In this document: one piece after another, positions 1-13,200 of the stretch | How positions within the stretch are numbered: the stretch's first letter is position 1 | Layout: each line of letters opens with the position of its first letter | DNA from: Gordionus sp. m RMFG-2023 | Taxonomy: Eukaryota; Nematomorpha; Gordioida; Chordodea; Parachordodidae | Length of the DNA stretch: 64,000 nt | Direction: 5' to 3' | NCBI RefSeq assembly: GCF_954871325.1 | Contig: NC_088775.1 | Location: forward strand, 71,153,561 to 71,217,560 | Notes under the pieces: model-generated | Databases searched by the model: none | What the model was told of the DNA's origin: nothing | The model's input: the letters and a program-made list of their open reading frames with translations, nothing else | Program-made: the position numbers and the translations under genes

Positions 1-448
1 ACTGATTGGTGGGTCTAACTTAAGTGGAAGGGTGTTGCAGTTTTGCTTTACAAAAAAATGCATTATGCAAATCTTAAACAAAAATAATGTTTTATTAAAA
101 TATCCCCGTCTATGTAAATGAGAAAAAAACGCATGATATTTGTAGATTTTTTCATACTTTAACAGTTTTAACAAGTGGGATGTAGAACTTTTTATTCTTC
201 GCTAGGGAGACTATGTAAATGTTGATTAAAGAAAAAGGATATATAATGGAGAAATTATGATGCGAAAAAGGATTATATTATTTTAACTAAAATTTAATTT
301 TTAATTTTTTTCTTTTCTTATATTAATTTTAATTTTCTTTTATTTTGATTATGTTTTTCACTTTGTATTTAATTATATTTATTATTATTTAATAAAGGAT
401 TCAACTATAATTTTAGTATATTTATTTCTATTTTATATTTAGGTTCTT
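1..448 (+). repeat. Left copy of a dispersed repeat, inverted relative to 61764-62217
   Basis: The first 448 bases match the reverse complement of 61764-62217 nearly base for base, including CTGATTGGTGGGTCTAAC at the outer edge and GGATTCAACTATAATTTTAG near the inner edge. Similarity stops just after TATATTTAGGTTCTT. The left copy runs off the window, so its true length is unknown. No coding is visible. It could be the end of a larger element present twice in opposite orientation. Confidence 0.8.
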
Positions 449-1102
449 TGATTCCCAATGCCAAAAACTTCTGATTGTGACAGGAATGACAAAAATAAAT
501 AAAAATTGAAAAATTTATAATTTTTTTAAAAAAAATTAAAAAAATTACGATTTTCCTTTTTGATTGAACTTTTTACTTTTATGATTGAAACTTTTCCTTT
601 TTTGAATGGGAAACCCTGTATATGAAATAGTATAACTAAAGTTTATATATAAATATTGTTAATCTAGGCCATATTTAAAAAATAGAACAATATTTAATAT
701 ATTTCGTTAATCTATATTTCGAACTTTGACCTTTTGTGAAAATCCCCTACACAAAAATATTATTTTGCAATAAAAAAAAATGCAAACAAATTCAAATTAT
801 TTTTTAAATATTGTGAAATTTCACATAATATATTATACTATTAACATAAATAATGTAAAATTTAAGATATTCTCGAATTTCTATGATTAATTTTAAACTA
901 AAGAGGAATATATATAAAAGGAATGCCTGATTTCTCCCCTGGATCGAATATTAATGTTTTTTTACTTTAAAATTAAAAAATATATAGAATATTAGTGTTT
1001 CGTTAGAAATTCGACCCTAGGTGTATAGGGGAAGGGATGTGATTAGGGGAGGGTGTAAGAGAGACGCCTTGGTTTGAGGGTGATAATTGGCAGGATAATA
1101 AG
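449..1102. other. AT-rich stretch without a recognisable gene
   Basis: Low-complexity A/T-rich DNA. No long open frame, RNA gene or clear repeat end is visible. Confidence 0.6.
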
Positions 1103-1284
1103 CAGTCACGTCACTAGCCTTACAATTTCAGTGAGTTCAATAATATTATTTTTAAATTACCTGAATTATATTTTAGCTAATATTTTAAAATGCATTTTTT
1201 AGTTTAAAATTTTTAGGGGTTCCTTAAATTTTTCAGAGGGCTCGAACCCACTGTGCCTAAACCTCCCCTTTAGTGACGCTACTG
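1103..1284. mobile_element. Short hAT-like MITE
   Basis: The ends are imperfect inverted repeats: CAGTCACGTCACTA on the left, and TAGTGACGCTACTG on the right (CAGTAGCGTCACTA when reversed). Such ends are common in hAT non-autonomous elements. No target duplication is visible, so the boundaries are provisional. Confidence 0.45.
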
Positions 1285-3070
1285 CTTGCAAAATGAGATT
1301 AACAATAAGATAGTAATGCTTATATTAGTTGTTCTTTTATCTAGATATGTGTCATCATCTTTTGGTAAACACAGGTTCTTAACAAGTTGGGGGAAGGGGG
1401 AAATATCCTCTTCCCAAGAATTTTGAAAATATATACAAGGTCTTCATGAATTGTTAATTGTAAAGTATTCTAATTCAAATAGGTTATATTCTATTCTAAA
1501 TATTAATTTGGGTGAAGTTATGAGAATCACGAATATTATTATATTACAACTTAGAAAACCAAGAGATAATATCGACCAGGAATCTCTCGAGATTTATGTG
1601 ATTGCTGAGGTGAAAGCGAAATTATATGATTTTGAGATTCACAGGCCTCGACTTTACCGACAAACAAATCGTTCCAATTTTAAGGTGGACTCAATTGAGA
1701 ATCATTATAAAATAACCGTTTTATTCAACTTTCGAATTTAATTTTGACTAAAATCAATAAACGATTTGTAATTTTATAAATACCACATCACAGAACTCCC
1801 TCTGATCTGAGTATATATCAAATGTTAACATTGAGAAATTAAATATTTAGCTAAAATTTATTCAGAGGATATAAAGGCATCTGAAAACCAATTAAAGATT
1901 CATTTTTATAGATATTCCAATATAGTAAATATAATTTATAAGCTTTCCAAATATATTAAAATTACTGTATATTTTGGTAATGATACCAATTAGTAGAAGC
2001 ACAAATGAGAGACCTTTTCTTCATTACAGAGAATAAAAACATATATCAAAAGCATTACATCTTAAAATTGATTTGAATAAACTAACTTTAATCATCGATA
2101 TCTAATCCCCACCACAAAAAAAAATTATAAGAAGATTAAATTTTCATTTATGAATGATATTTTGTCTAACTTTTTAAATTATTATAGAATGTTTAATTTT
2201 ATATTTTATTGTGATTTACATACTGGTTTATATAGCTATAATATTTTTTAACCATATAAAATTCGCTCAATTATGATAATTAATCTAATAAATTTTTAAC
2301 GCCTAAAAAAAATCATTTATAATATAAAAAAAATTATCCATCCCCCGCTCTTAAAGAAAATTCTGGCAACGGGCCTGTGTAAACATAAACATAAATAATT
2401 TAATAATTTTAGGCCCAAGCATTAAAATAAATTCAAAAACCAGGCCCGGCCCATGAAGGTCTCTGGTATATATATTGTTTTTACCCCATTCCCTTTTGTA
2501 CTTCATTTTTAATTATTTATTTTCTAAAATAAAGTATATTATTACATTTAAAACTTTGACCTTTTGTAAAAATCATCTAATAAAAAAATGCAAGCAATTT
2601 ATTATTCTGAATATTATAAATATTGTAAACTTTAACAAATATACCTTAGAACAAAAAAAACACCGAACAAAAAAACACCGAACAAAAAAAACACCGAACA
2701 AAAAAAACACTGAACAAAAAAAACACCGAACAAAAAAAACGCCGAACAAAAATACTCTTATTTTAATACATTTTATTAAAGTTTTAAAAGGGGATTTTTA
2801 AAAAAAATATTATAAATTTATTTACCCTTAGCTCTCGTCGCAAAAAAATCATTTATTTGAAATGATAAATATGATAATAGGGTAAAAAGGTATTTGAAAA
2901 ACAATACATTTAGTTTGTCCGATCAAAAAAAACTATTATAAATTTTGTTTGGTAGTATTTATAAAAAATAATTATAAATTCTATGTAAAAACTATACCCA
3001 TTTTAAATTTATTTCCAATAAGTGGCCCTTTATCCATTTTTTGCTTCATCTGAAGTTGGATTGATATCTC
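1285..3070. other. AT-rich intergenic stretch with one solo element end
   Basis: No supportable gene. An open frame at 1451-1741 (96 codons) has no recognisable domain. At about 2440-2466 the sequence ends CCCATGAAGGTCTCTG, the same terminus seen at the right edge of the hAT relic near 38640, so this is probably a truncated end of that family. A purine/A-rich minisatellite lies at 2650-2752. Confidence 0.5.
2650..2752. repeat. 15-16-bp minisatellite (AACAAAAAAAACACCG)n
   Basis: About six to seven tandem copies of a 15-16 bp unit, AACAAAAAAAACACCG, with single-base length variation in the A run. The frame running through it is lysine/threonine-rich only because of the repeat and is not a gene. 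Confidence 0.9.
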
Positions 3071-3079
3071 TATTGTTAA

Positions 3080-3265
3080 ATGGTCTGATTTTGATCAATT
3101 TCTAAAAACGGCGTGATTAAAATTATGACCAAAATAATATTATGTAAGCCTGTAGATTTGGCTCATAGGCGGTATAAAGTTTTGGACTTCTATTTTCCAA
3201 ATCTGGTGGCAACCTAGTATTATTTTGGCTAAGATCTTAATCGGGCTTTTTTTAACTTAACCAAT
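3080..3265. mobile_element. Diverged copy of the TAGTGTTGTTAAA MITE family
   Basis: The interior resembles the copies at 12098-12290 and 12685-12878, with the shared core AATAATATTATGTAAGCCT and flanking inverted segments built on a C-poor AAACGGC / GGCTAA theme. The termini are worn and no target duplication is visible. Confidence 0.4.
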
Positions 3266-3689
3266 GGTCTGAGTTGCCTTAAACTAGCTTATTCGTGTAG
3301 TCATAGAAATTATTGTTTATTCATACAAGTAGTTACATAGAATTTTGTTTAATACTATTAAAATTCAGATCGTTGTTTGTGAATTCTATTAGTAATGAGT
3401 GCAGAGATAAACGTTAAAGAGTACTATTTTTACAAGTATTTATACAGTAAAAAGATATCCTTTACCCTGCATTCACAGTTTGTGCGAATTCGTTGCGAAG
3501 TATACAAAATACACAGAAATTTGGAAGATAAGACTTACGACAAATGGTGTATTAGCAAGAAATAAAAGAGATATTTTTTCTTATTTATACGCATTTTTTG
3601 AGTCGATAAAGTTACGAAGATAATAAAGATAAATTTATTAACGAAGTTAATTAATTTCCTGCCCAATATTTTCAATTTGAACATTTGAT

Positions 3690-4074
3690 CAGAGTTGTAC
3701 ATTTGCTCAAAATAAAAAGATCGTAAAATTTGAAGATCTTTTATTTTTTAAAAATTTTGTGTAACGATCTTCAAAGATCTTCATGATATTTATTTTTTTA
3801 CCCCTTTATTAAAAGCCCAGATGTTTTTCAATTTTATTAATATAATATTTTTTTATGTTTTATACCTCTCCTCCTGCCTTGATAAATTGAAAAACATCTG
3901 GGCTTTTAATAAAGGGGTAAAAAAATAAATATCATGAAGATCTTTGAAGATCGTTACACAAAATTTTTAAAAAATAAAAGATCTTCAAATTTTACGATCT
4001 TCAAAGATCTTGCTCAAATTTTTGAGCTAGATCTCGCTCAAAAATCTTCAAAGAAGATCTTTTGTACAACTCTG
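3690..4074. mobile_element. hAT MITE forming a near-perfect 119-bp-arm hairpin
   Basis: The termini are CAGAGTTGTACA and TGTACAACTCTG, flanked by a perfect 8-bp duplication CATTTGAT (3682-3689 and 4075-4082), which is diagnostic of hAT. Inside, arms of about 119 bp (roughly 3718-3836 and 3885-4003) are almost identical inverted copies around a loop of about 50 bases. The high arm identity suggests recent origin or a recent amplification event. An apparent frame at 3934-4173 is simply one arm of this hairpin. Confidence 0.88.
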
Positions 4075-4148
4075 CATTTGATGATGATTAGTAATGGAGG
4101 AGGTCAAATTATTTTTACCATATATTTTTATATCGGCATGACTAAATA

Positions 4149-4190
4149 CTGTCTTGCTAAACTGTCTTGCTAAACTGTCTTGCTAAAAAG
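4149..4190. repeat. Three tandem copies of a 13-bp unit
   Basis: CTGTCTTGCTAAA is repeated three times in a row. No function is suggested. Confidence 0.85.
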
Positions 4191-4656
4191 CAATTAATCA
4201 TAATCAATCATAATTTGATGATATAATATCTTTTAAAAAAAATTTTTCAAAAATATTTTTTTTATTTTACATAAATCAATTTTTATTTAATTAAAAAATT
4301 GATATTAAATATCAAATAATTTAAAATTCTATTTTTACTTAATATTATTGGAAAAAAAATATATTTACTAGCTTATTACAACTTATATTTCATTTTTCAA
4401 TTACAAAATTTAACCAATTTATATCCATAAGAGGGCGTTAAATACATAAATATGAAAGGAAATTAGAATAAATATTGGATAGCGCTTTTTTGTATTTGGG
4501 TGTAAATACATGTGAAAAACCTAAAAAAAATTTAAAAAATAGAGGTTTCTTTGAGATTTGAGTAGGTTTAGAAGCGAAAAATAGTAGAAAGTTTGTAAGG
4601 AACATATTGTTGGCGTTATTGATCAAAATCTCTTCATTTTTGGTTTATACGTGTAT

Positions 4657-4856
4657 NNNNNNNNNNNNNNNNNNNNNNNNNNNNNNNNNNNNNNNNNNNN
4701 NNNNNNNNNNNNNNNNNNNNNNNNNNNNNNNNNNNNNNNNNNNNNNNNNNNNNNNNNNNNNNNNNNNNNNNNNNNNNNNNNNNNNNNNNNNNNNNNNNNN
4801 NNNNNNNNNNNNNNNNNNNNNNNNNNNNNNNNNNNNNNNNNNNNNNNNNNNNNNNN
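4657..4856. other. Assembly gap of 200 unknown bases
   Basis: A run of exactly 200 N, a conventional placeholder length, so the true gap size is not known. It lies 1.6 kb beyond the end of the eIF4A gene and does not affect it. Confidence 0.99.
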
Positions 4857-5385
4857 ATATTTCAGTAATAGCAAATAATCGAATCTTCTAACCCCATAAA
4901 AGCTGTTACTGATTGATGGCGGAGATTCTATCTCGTTGGACAAGGTTGCAATTTCTTCCTCCCTGTTGGACAATTTCAGAAATAATAATTATTTGACTAG
5001 AAATTTGAAAATGGTAGATAAATATTACGCCTAAAAATTTGAAAATAATAAGTTAATATTACGCCGGAAAACTTGAAATAGAAATTAATTGATAAAATAA
5101 CTTAGTTGATGAATGTGATATTAATTAAATATATTTAATATGAGATAGGAATAAATATTAGCAAATATAAATTAATATAAACAATAAATATTTGTAAAAT
5201 ATATCCGGCATCTCTATTTTTTAGCTTTGGTGGGGGGGGGGAGGGAGATTTGTCCCCTTGCCCCCCTCCCGCTATGCACGCTTCTGCAACATGACCTTAA
5301 TTTAAAAATGTTGCCAACCTACAACCCCAGAGTAAGCTAAATATACTATAAGAGGTTAATATCAATTCACCTTGACTATCCTGCC

Positions 5386-5604
5386 TAGTGTTGTTAAAAG
5401 GCTCCATTTAAGCCGATTTTTAAAAACGGCTAACTCAATATTTTATTCAGATGAATATTACGCTAGTTTAAAGATTTTGCAGATGGCCCGAAGGTCTAAA
5501 CATCTAATGGCGAAATCTCGAGGTTAAGGCAATATTTTTCTGGCTAAAATATTGAGTTAGCTGTTTTTAAAAATCGGCTAAAAATGAGCCGTTTAACAAC
5601 ACTA
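5386..5604. mobile_element. hAT MITE, TAGTGTTGTTAAA family (219 bp)
   Basis: Starts TAGTGTTGTTAAAAGGCT and ends CGTTTAACAACACTA, with terminal inverted repeats of about 75 bp. It is flanked by a perfect 8-bp duplication ATCCTGCC (5378-5385 and 5605-5612). The 8-bp duplication and YARNG-type terminus place it in hAT. The same terminus bounds the 5.1-kb foldback element at 44627-49713. Confidence 0.9.
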
Positions 5605-6420
5605 ATCCTGCCAGAAAGGGAACCAATAATCTTACTTCTCCCTTTGCTAATATGGAGGTACTGTTCTCTATAATAAAACGATTCGATATGATTATATATT
5701 TTTTATTTTAATTTTTTGTCTGATACTAAGTTAGTATCGGTTTGGGTATCAGCTAAAAAGGTTATGTTGGTACATTATATATTTTCACTTTGTATACTGT
5801 TTTTTTAAATTCAACCTATTCATGATATGTGCACTGTATAAAAACACAAATAAAATTAAAATATTTATTGTATGATAAAAAAAAATTCATTATAATGATA
5901 AATTTAATGTTAGAATTAAATATTATAATGATAAATTTAATGTTAGAATTAAATATTATAATTATGAAATTCGTTTATTACAATGAAATATCACTTCATA
6001 CAAAAAAGAGATAAATATAATTGATAAAATTGTTAGATCCTCGAGAAAAGTAATCAAGAGTCAGATAGATGATCTATTACATATACGAAATAAATATCAC
6101 GTTAAAAATAAAATAACATTAGAATAATTTTACAAGCTCGATGATGATTGTTCATTGAAATCAAAAATTTACAAAATCTGGACATTTATAAATATTAAAG
6201 TAAATAAGTTTTTAAAAAAAGTTCAATTATAGTAAAAAATTATTTAAAATGTTTAAGGGCTCTTCATATTTTATGTACAAGCAAGAAGTAATGCTATTAT
6301 TATTATAGTTATATTGTCTAGATCTTCGAGTATATATAATTAGATGGTTAGGGCTGGAGAGTTTAAAATATGTTTTTTAGTGGATGCAAAAGGTATTTAT
6401 TAAAATAAGTGTGTAGGATA
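5605..6420. other. AT-rich stretch beyond the eIF4A 3' end
   Basis: No supportable gene. A 33-bp unit (AATGATAAATTTAATGTTAG and following) is directly duplicated at about 5895-5962. Short open frames here are A/T-rich chance frames. Confidence 0.55.
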
Positions 6421-6425
6421 AATAA

Positions 6426-6431
6426 TTTATT
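6426..6431 (-). promoter_or_regulatory. Candidate polyadenylation signal AATAAA for eIF4A
   Basis: Reading the minus strand, AATAAA occurs about 45 bases after the eIF4A stop codon, a normal position for a short 3' UTR. The hexamer is frequent by chance in DNA this AT-rich, so this is only a candidate. Confidence 0.4.
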
Positions 6432-6475
6432 TAGAAGCCACCTTGTTTCTCTTGCGTAACTTAAAGATAAAGTAA

Positions 6476-7264
6476 TTAAAGAATATCACTAATATTATTG
6501 GGTAATTCGACAATTTTCGTGTGGTAATAAGTCTCGATCTCTAGCATGTGTGGCATATCATAGGAGCTAACAAGATTAATAGCCACTCCTTTTCTGCCAA
6601 ATCTGCCACTTCTCCCTATCCTATAATAATCCAGCAAATAAAAGGTTAAAAAATAATATAATATCTAAGCTTAATCATTAGTCAATATCTGATTTTATTT
6701 ATTATTGAATGGGCTAATATAAGATTTAGTGTTATTAAACGGCTTGATTTGAGCCAATTTTTAAAAATGGCTAACTCAATGTTTAATCAGAAAAATATTA
6801 TGCAACCCTAAATAGGCAATATCTTTCTTGCTATATTTTTAAAAATAGGCTCAAATCGAGCCATTTAATTAATAAGATTGTTAAATAAATAAAAAATCTT
6901 CATTATTTGTATAATAAAAAAATGGAAAAATATAAGCATAGAAATATAGACTTTCTGTTTATTGTAAAAAAATGTCTGTACAGATGTTCATAATATAAAT
7001 TTAATCAAAATAGATTCATATTATAAAACTGATATTAATGGATCTAAAAAATGTTAATAATAAAAATTCAATCAAAAGATATTAATGGTTTTACCTGTGA
7101 ATATAAATCTCCTTGTTAGCTGGCAGGTCGTAATTAATGACGAGCGAGACCTGTTGAACGTCTATTCCTCGCGATATCAAATCTGTACATAGTAAAATAC
7201 GACTTGATCCAGTTCGAAATTCTCGCATAATTTTGTCCCGCCCTTTTTGATCCATGTTTGAGTG
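6476..7264 (-). CDS. eIF4A: eIF4A exons 9 and 10 (residues 302-405)
   Basis: Exon 9 (7095-7264) carries [19 protein letters not shown], motif [18 protein letters not shown] and ends YIH plus two bases of an arginine codon. Exon 10 (6476-6620) completes motif [18 protein letters not shown], and ends LPNNISDIL followed by TAA, matching the eIF4A C-terminus (M-P-x-N-V-A-D-L/I). Intron 8 is 607 nt and shows no recognisable insertion. Intron 9 is 474 nt and contains a MITE at 6727-6871. Confidence 0.92.
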
Positions 7265-10200
7265 CTATTTATTGCAATAACATTTAGTTTTATTTATTTT
7301 ATTCAGTATTGGTGAATCAGCTCTAAATTTTTAAAATTCGGTACTATCTGGCCCGAGAAGTTGGTATGGGCTTAATATATAAATATGAGTGAGATGTAAC
7401 TAGTTTTAAAATGGAAGTTAACTAAGCCCCTATGCTACACTACTTGCGATTTTGCATCTAGTCTGTTAAAGGATAAGAAATCTTAAAAAGATGTCAGTAA
7501 TATTAAATTAAACTTAAGGAGTTAATCATTACAAACAATTTTAGAACATGCAAAATATAGAGAATAGAGATTTACAATGGGCGAGTGTTACCCTAAAAAT
7601 ATGGCCTATGGTTTTTTGAAAATATTAATGCACCAATCATCCCATTTATCTTAAATAAATTGTTTAACCTATCCATCCACCTTTTATAATTGTTTAATTT
7701 GCATGCAAAATTATGAAATAAAAAAAATTGAATAAATATGCTTATTTTGTTCATTTTGCTAAAAAAATTTAACCCACATACTAATAAAAACCGACCAAAT
7801 GCAGACCTCTAACTGAGAACATTTTAAATAATAAAATAGTTTTTAGTATGTATAATATATTATATAAATACCATGGCGGATACAACAAAATCTTTCTGTA
7901 AGAGGTTCGACAAAAGATAGTCAACTTTGTTTTTAGTGTTACAAAATATGACAGCTTTGGATACGTTTATGGTTTTGTATAAATCGAGAAGTGTTTCCAA
8001 TTTCCACCCCTTATAATGGCATTTATGTAATAAAATTTTATTAAATTTATTAAGTCAGCCAATTTTACTGAAACTTTTATTTAAATAATAGTATTAAAAT
8101 AAAAAAAATTCACTGAGTATAGCCAATATGATGTTCCAGGGCGATATGTAAACAAGCAGCCCATACGGATATCATAATTATTAGATATTTTAATAAGCAT
8201 TTGGCTCATATCTTTGTCGAATTCTAACTTGTGCTTATTACTAAAACTCCAGAGTCCATAATTTGTAGGTTAGTCTGTCTGTTATGAATCCACTATCGTT
8301 ATTATTTGATGTCATGTGTGGGTAAAAGAATGCTGTGACCTCATCAGCACTAATAACAAAATATTCAAAATCGAATAGGCGAGATATCAACCAATGATAT
8401 AAAAGGGTATGAAATATCCTTTTATGATAATGAATGGCCTATATTCTAGCGATTATTAGTGCTGATGAGGTAAAGGTAATATATTTACACCCTAATGGAC
8501 CTTCTAATTCCTTTTATCCTTCAATACCTGTCTAACTGTCGTCAATTTTTTGACCTCTTTATTATCGAATAAATAAAAAAATCTACCGACATATTTTACA
8601 AAAATGAAGATGCGATTTAAAATTACTAGCTCTATCTAACGCAAATTTATTTTGTGACAAATTGCTATTTTATTCAAACAAATATTATATTATGGAATAT
8701 AAAAAATGTATGACTTATAACGCCATCAAGCGGTATTTTTATTTTAAGCATTTATTTTACTTAACTTTTTTTACCACTGAAAATTTTATATAAATGTTTC
8801 TTGATAATCTTTACTAGGAACCGCAAAACCGGAATGAACCGTTATGATTTTCTGAACCGTAACCTTAACCGAACCGTTATGAAGAAAATATTAAAAGAGC
8901 GAACCGAACCGTTATAAATCGGTTTTAAAAATAATTAATTTTAAATTATTAACCTAAATTTAAAATTTTAATTTTCCTGAAGTATATCAAAAACTTAATT
9001 CGTTAAAATTAGATATAGCAACTAGATATGATAGGTCCATATTGGGGATCAATATTCAATTTATAAATAACGGAAAAATAAAATTAAGGACTCTATGCAT
9101 GAAAGTGATTAAAGAACGACACACATCAGAATATCTTAAAAAAATTATTCTAGATGTTCTAAAAGAATATGAAATAAAAATTGAGCAGATTTACACAATA
9201 ACCACCGATAATGCAGCAAATATGATTAAGTTAATTAGCTATTAATACTACACGATGAAGAAGATGTAATGATGATTTAAATAATAATGATATATATAAT
9301 GACGATTTAAATAATAATGATATAATTCATGATGAAAATAAAGAACTTTTTAATATTGAAAATATTAATCTTGCACCAAATGCCAGATCCATATTAATAG
9401 GTATTAGATGTGCTTCACATACATTTCAATTAATGATTGCATTAAAAATTCAAATGAAATTGTCATTATAAATAAAGCAAGAAACATCTGCAAAAAAATA
9501 AGAAATTTTACAACAATGGCTATTATCTCAAAATTAAATTTGAAAAAAACCACTAATAGATTGTTGCACAAGATGGAACTCTATCTATTTAATATTGGAG
9601 AGATAACTAGAGTTAAAAAGCTTTTGCCAAGAAATATCGCTCCAAAGCGATCGCGAAAAATGTTTATCAGAAAATGAATGGAAAATAATTAGTGACATAT
9701 TAAAAGCTTTATATCCTCCAGCTTATGTTTTGACAAAATATTTACAAAGTGAACAATTGACAATGGGCCATTTTTATGCTGCGTGGATCAAATGTCTCAT
9801 GCAAACGAGTAAAGTAGACACTCCATTTGCCAGACTTTTAGTTTCTACGATGAAAGCACGAGAAATAAATTTCAAAAATGAAGTTTTTTGCTCTGCTATT
9901 TATCTCGACCCTAGATATAATGTATTTTTAACTTTTGAAGAAAGAGAGATCGCCAGAAAACATTTTTGTAAAACTTGGAACTTGATACAAAATCTAAATA
10001 ATCAGAATATTGAAATTCTAAATACTATGCCTACGTGTTCGTATTCGAAGGATAATTTAGATGATGATTTTGAAGATTTATTAAAGTCGCATGAAAGTCT
10101 TAATAAGAATAATTCTCAGGGTATCGAAAATTATAATAAATGTATAGAAATAGAATATATAATTCGGTCATTTGATAATATAGAGAGATTAGAAAAAGAT

Positions 10201-13200
10201 ACTAATCTTTTTAATTATTGGGAAAATGTAAAGAATAGTATGCCAGAACTTTATAAGTTAGCTATAACTGTGCTATTCCAGCTACGCAGGTCTCCGTAGA
10301 AAGAGCATTTTCAAGCCTTAAGTTTGTACTCTCTGCCCAGAGAACTAAATTAAATCCAGAAATATTATAAAATATTTTAGTTATCCGCGAATTCTCTTTT
10401 TAAACCTAAATAGTATAGTATACATATTATTTTATTCATTATTGTATTTACGCATGTTTATTTTTATTTATTTATTTATAAAATAAAAAAAAACTAATTT
10501 GTCTAATTTATATTTCCTAAATTTAATAAAAATATCTATTAGATTCATGGATAAATTAAATAAGAAATTATAAACTAAAAAGATTTTTCTCTAAAATTAA
10601 TATATACATGGTTAATGATTAATTTTTTTTAAAATTAAATTTATAAAAACCGGAACAAACCGAAAAGAATCGTTATAAATTATAAACCGAACCGATATGA
10701 TTTTTTTTAAAAACCGAAATGGAACAAAACCTTTATAAAATTTTAAACTAAAAACCGGAACGAACCGAACCGTCATACTAAACGGTTCGAAACCCTGCTA
10801 GGGATGTATCGATATTTTTTATCGGATCGGGCCGATATATGGTTATTGGCAAATATTATAAAATTTTCCGATCCGATAAAAAATGCGTTTTTAACAAAAA
10901 TAAAATATTATAAAAAAGTTATCTTATAAATAAAATCGAAATTCATTTTTATGTTTAATTTTTTAATAATAATAATAATTAATTAATTAACATTCTGCCA
11001 TATTGCGCATTCTTATAAGTGTGCGATAATCTCTTCAGAATCTGTTTTTAGTGAAATTGACAGTCCCCATCTCCGCAGACTGACCTTTGATAAATTAAAA
11101 ATTTTGGTATTTCTAAAAAGAAATCTTCGATATATTAACTTAAATATTTATTTCAAATTTCATAATATATATGTTTACTACTTATTATACATATATAAAT
11201 AAGTGAATATACTTTTAGAATTGTAATTGAATATAAACTATAACTGATCAATATAATATGTTTAAATGACATAAGTTATGGTGTACTTAAATTATAGATG
11301 TTATACTAATAAAAATTAAACCATTGGTATTTTTACAGAATACAAAATTATATATGATATCGGATCGTTAGTCGACCGATATCAATTTAATATCGGATCG
11401 AATCGGATCCGATATAAAATGGCATCGGTACACCCTTACACTTTATAAAATATCTGAATTGGAAAAAATATTTATATTAACCTATAATGTAAAAAAAATA
11501 GTAACAAATTTTTGAGCGCAATTTTAAAAAAATTTATAAATTAAAAAAATTTTTTATTCGAAATATGTGGAAGAGTTTACTTAGTTCCATAAAAGGATAT
11601 TAAAGTTATCCCAATTTTATAAAATGATTTTTTCAGAATGACCAAGCAGAGACATTTTGTGACCCTATATCTCCAGTTTTAGTAGTTAAGGGGCTAATAT
11701 TTTGGATTCGTAAATTTTGCAGACCTCTACTTATATACCAAATTTTAGCAAAATCTGAGATGGTCGGGATGTAAAGTAATTTATAAAACTTTATTATAAA
11801 GATTCTTAGATATAACGCCATCAATATTATATTTTTTATTTATAACATAAATCAATTTAAATAAAATTAAAAAAGAAAAAAAGCTATTGATTTGTTTAAT
11901 TAAATAGTCAAATATAAAGGTAATAGAAATTTCTGGGCAATATCAACCCAAAAAATCCCTTCTCAAATTTTTATCTTTAACTGAAATAAGAAAACAATTG
12001 GAATTTTTAATATTTTCCAAAAAAGTAAAATTTTAAGGGCTATAAAATCATGTAATTCTAAGTATTTTTTAAAAACAATTAATGAAATTTGAGGTAAATA
12101 TTTTTGGATTCAGATGAGCTAACAAAACGGCCAAATTTTGGTCGATTTTTAAATGAAGTCCAATTATGATTTTAGCCAAAATAATATTATGCAAGCCTCG
12201 AGATTGTTTAATAGAGGTCCAACCCTTTCTGCTATCTATGAGAAAAACCTCCAGGCTCATATAATATCTTGGATATATTCTTAATCAACCATTTTGCTAC
12301 GCTCTAAAATTTTGATTTTATAACAAACATTTTTAAGATGGTCATCTGAAAGATTGGTTGATTTGTGGAATGACTCATTTAGTAAATATCTATTTAATAT
12401 AAGATTATGAAGGCTTTTTAGTAGCTTTTATCTAAGGTTTCACAAATTGCTTAAAAACAAATATCGAAAAATTTCATAATGCTTAAATGGGGATTTTATT
12501 AAATTTTCTTTAGAATAATTTTTTTACTAATGCCTAATGAGTTACAATTTTAAACTTTATAATAAAAAGCGTTTTAATGTCAAAAAACCAAAAATACAAA
12601 CCATAAAAAATAAATATTATAATTACTAATATATACTATGTGAATTTATGTCTTAAAAAGGGATAGAAATTTTAAACCTTAATCTAGTGATGCTAAACGA
12701 CTCGATTTTTAATAACGGCTAACCCAATATTTTAAATAAAAAATATTATGTAAGCCTCGAGATTTCGTTAATTAATGTCCAAATCTTTCTGCCATCTATG
12801 GGCAAAATTTCCGGGTTTGCGTAATATATTTTTGGTTAAAATATTGGGATAATTTTAAAAATCAAGCTTAACAACACCCCTTAGTCAAACAATAATCTTA
12901 GAAAATTTATGTAAATCTCAAAACTTGCATGATTTTAACGGGAACTATTCATATAATGGAAGATAACCAAAATAGCAAGGATTATAATAAAGGAACACTT
13001 TAAAAATAAGGTCCCTACTTCTCAAAATTGCCGTTTTAAGACAAGGTCTAAGAAGATAATTCTTCATACTAAAAAAACATCAAACAATTTGTTGCGCGAT
13101 TATAATATTAATTCTAAGCTATCAAATATAAATTATTAAATTTATTTTATATGATTATCTAATAATATTCTTGGGGCTAAATGGCTATGGGTAAAGAGTT

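Noticed and set aside
1451-1741. 96-codon frame on the plus strand
   Set aside because: No recognisable domain, no introns or context to support it; kept only as a note.
2475-2801. 108-codon lysine-rich frame
   Set aside because: Its second half is a translated minisatellite and the first half is AT-rich chance sequence.
3934-4173. Open frame of 79 codons
   Set aside because: It is one arm of the hairpin MITE at 3690-4074 plus a 13-bp tandem repeat; no domain.
4607-4973. Open frames crossing the run of unknown bases
   Set aside because: They exist only because the gap is translated as unknown residues.
6476-8009. Separate partial helicase gene at the left and another at 39.8-40.8 kb
   Set aside because: Exon 7 at 21432-21575 bridges them with exact phase and sequence continuity, so one gene explains all the pieces.
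8337-8471. Short inverted repeat as an independent MITE
   Set aside because: Only about 19 bp pair, and no target duplication; it lies within the older long-TIR relic.
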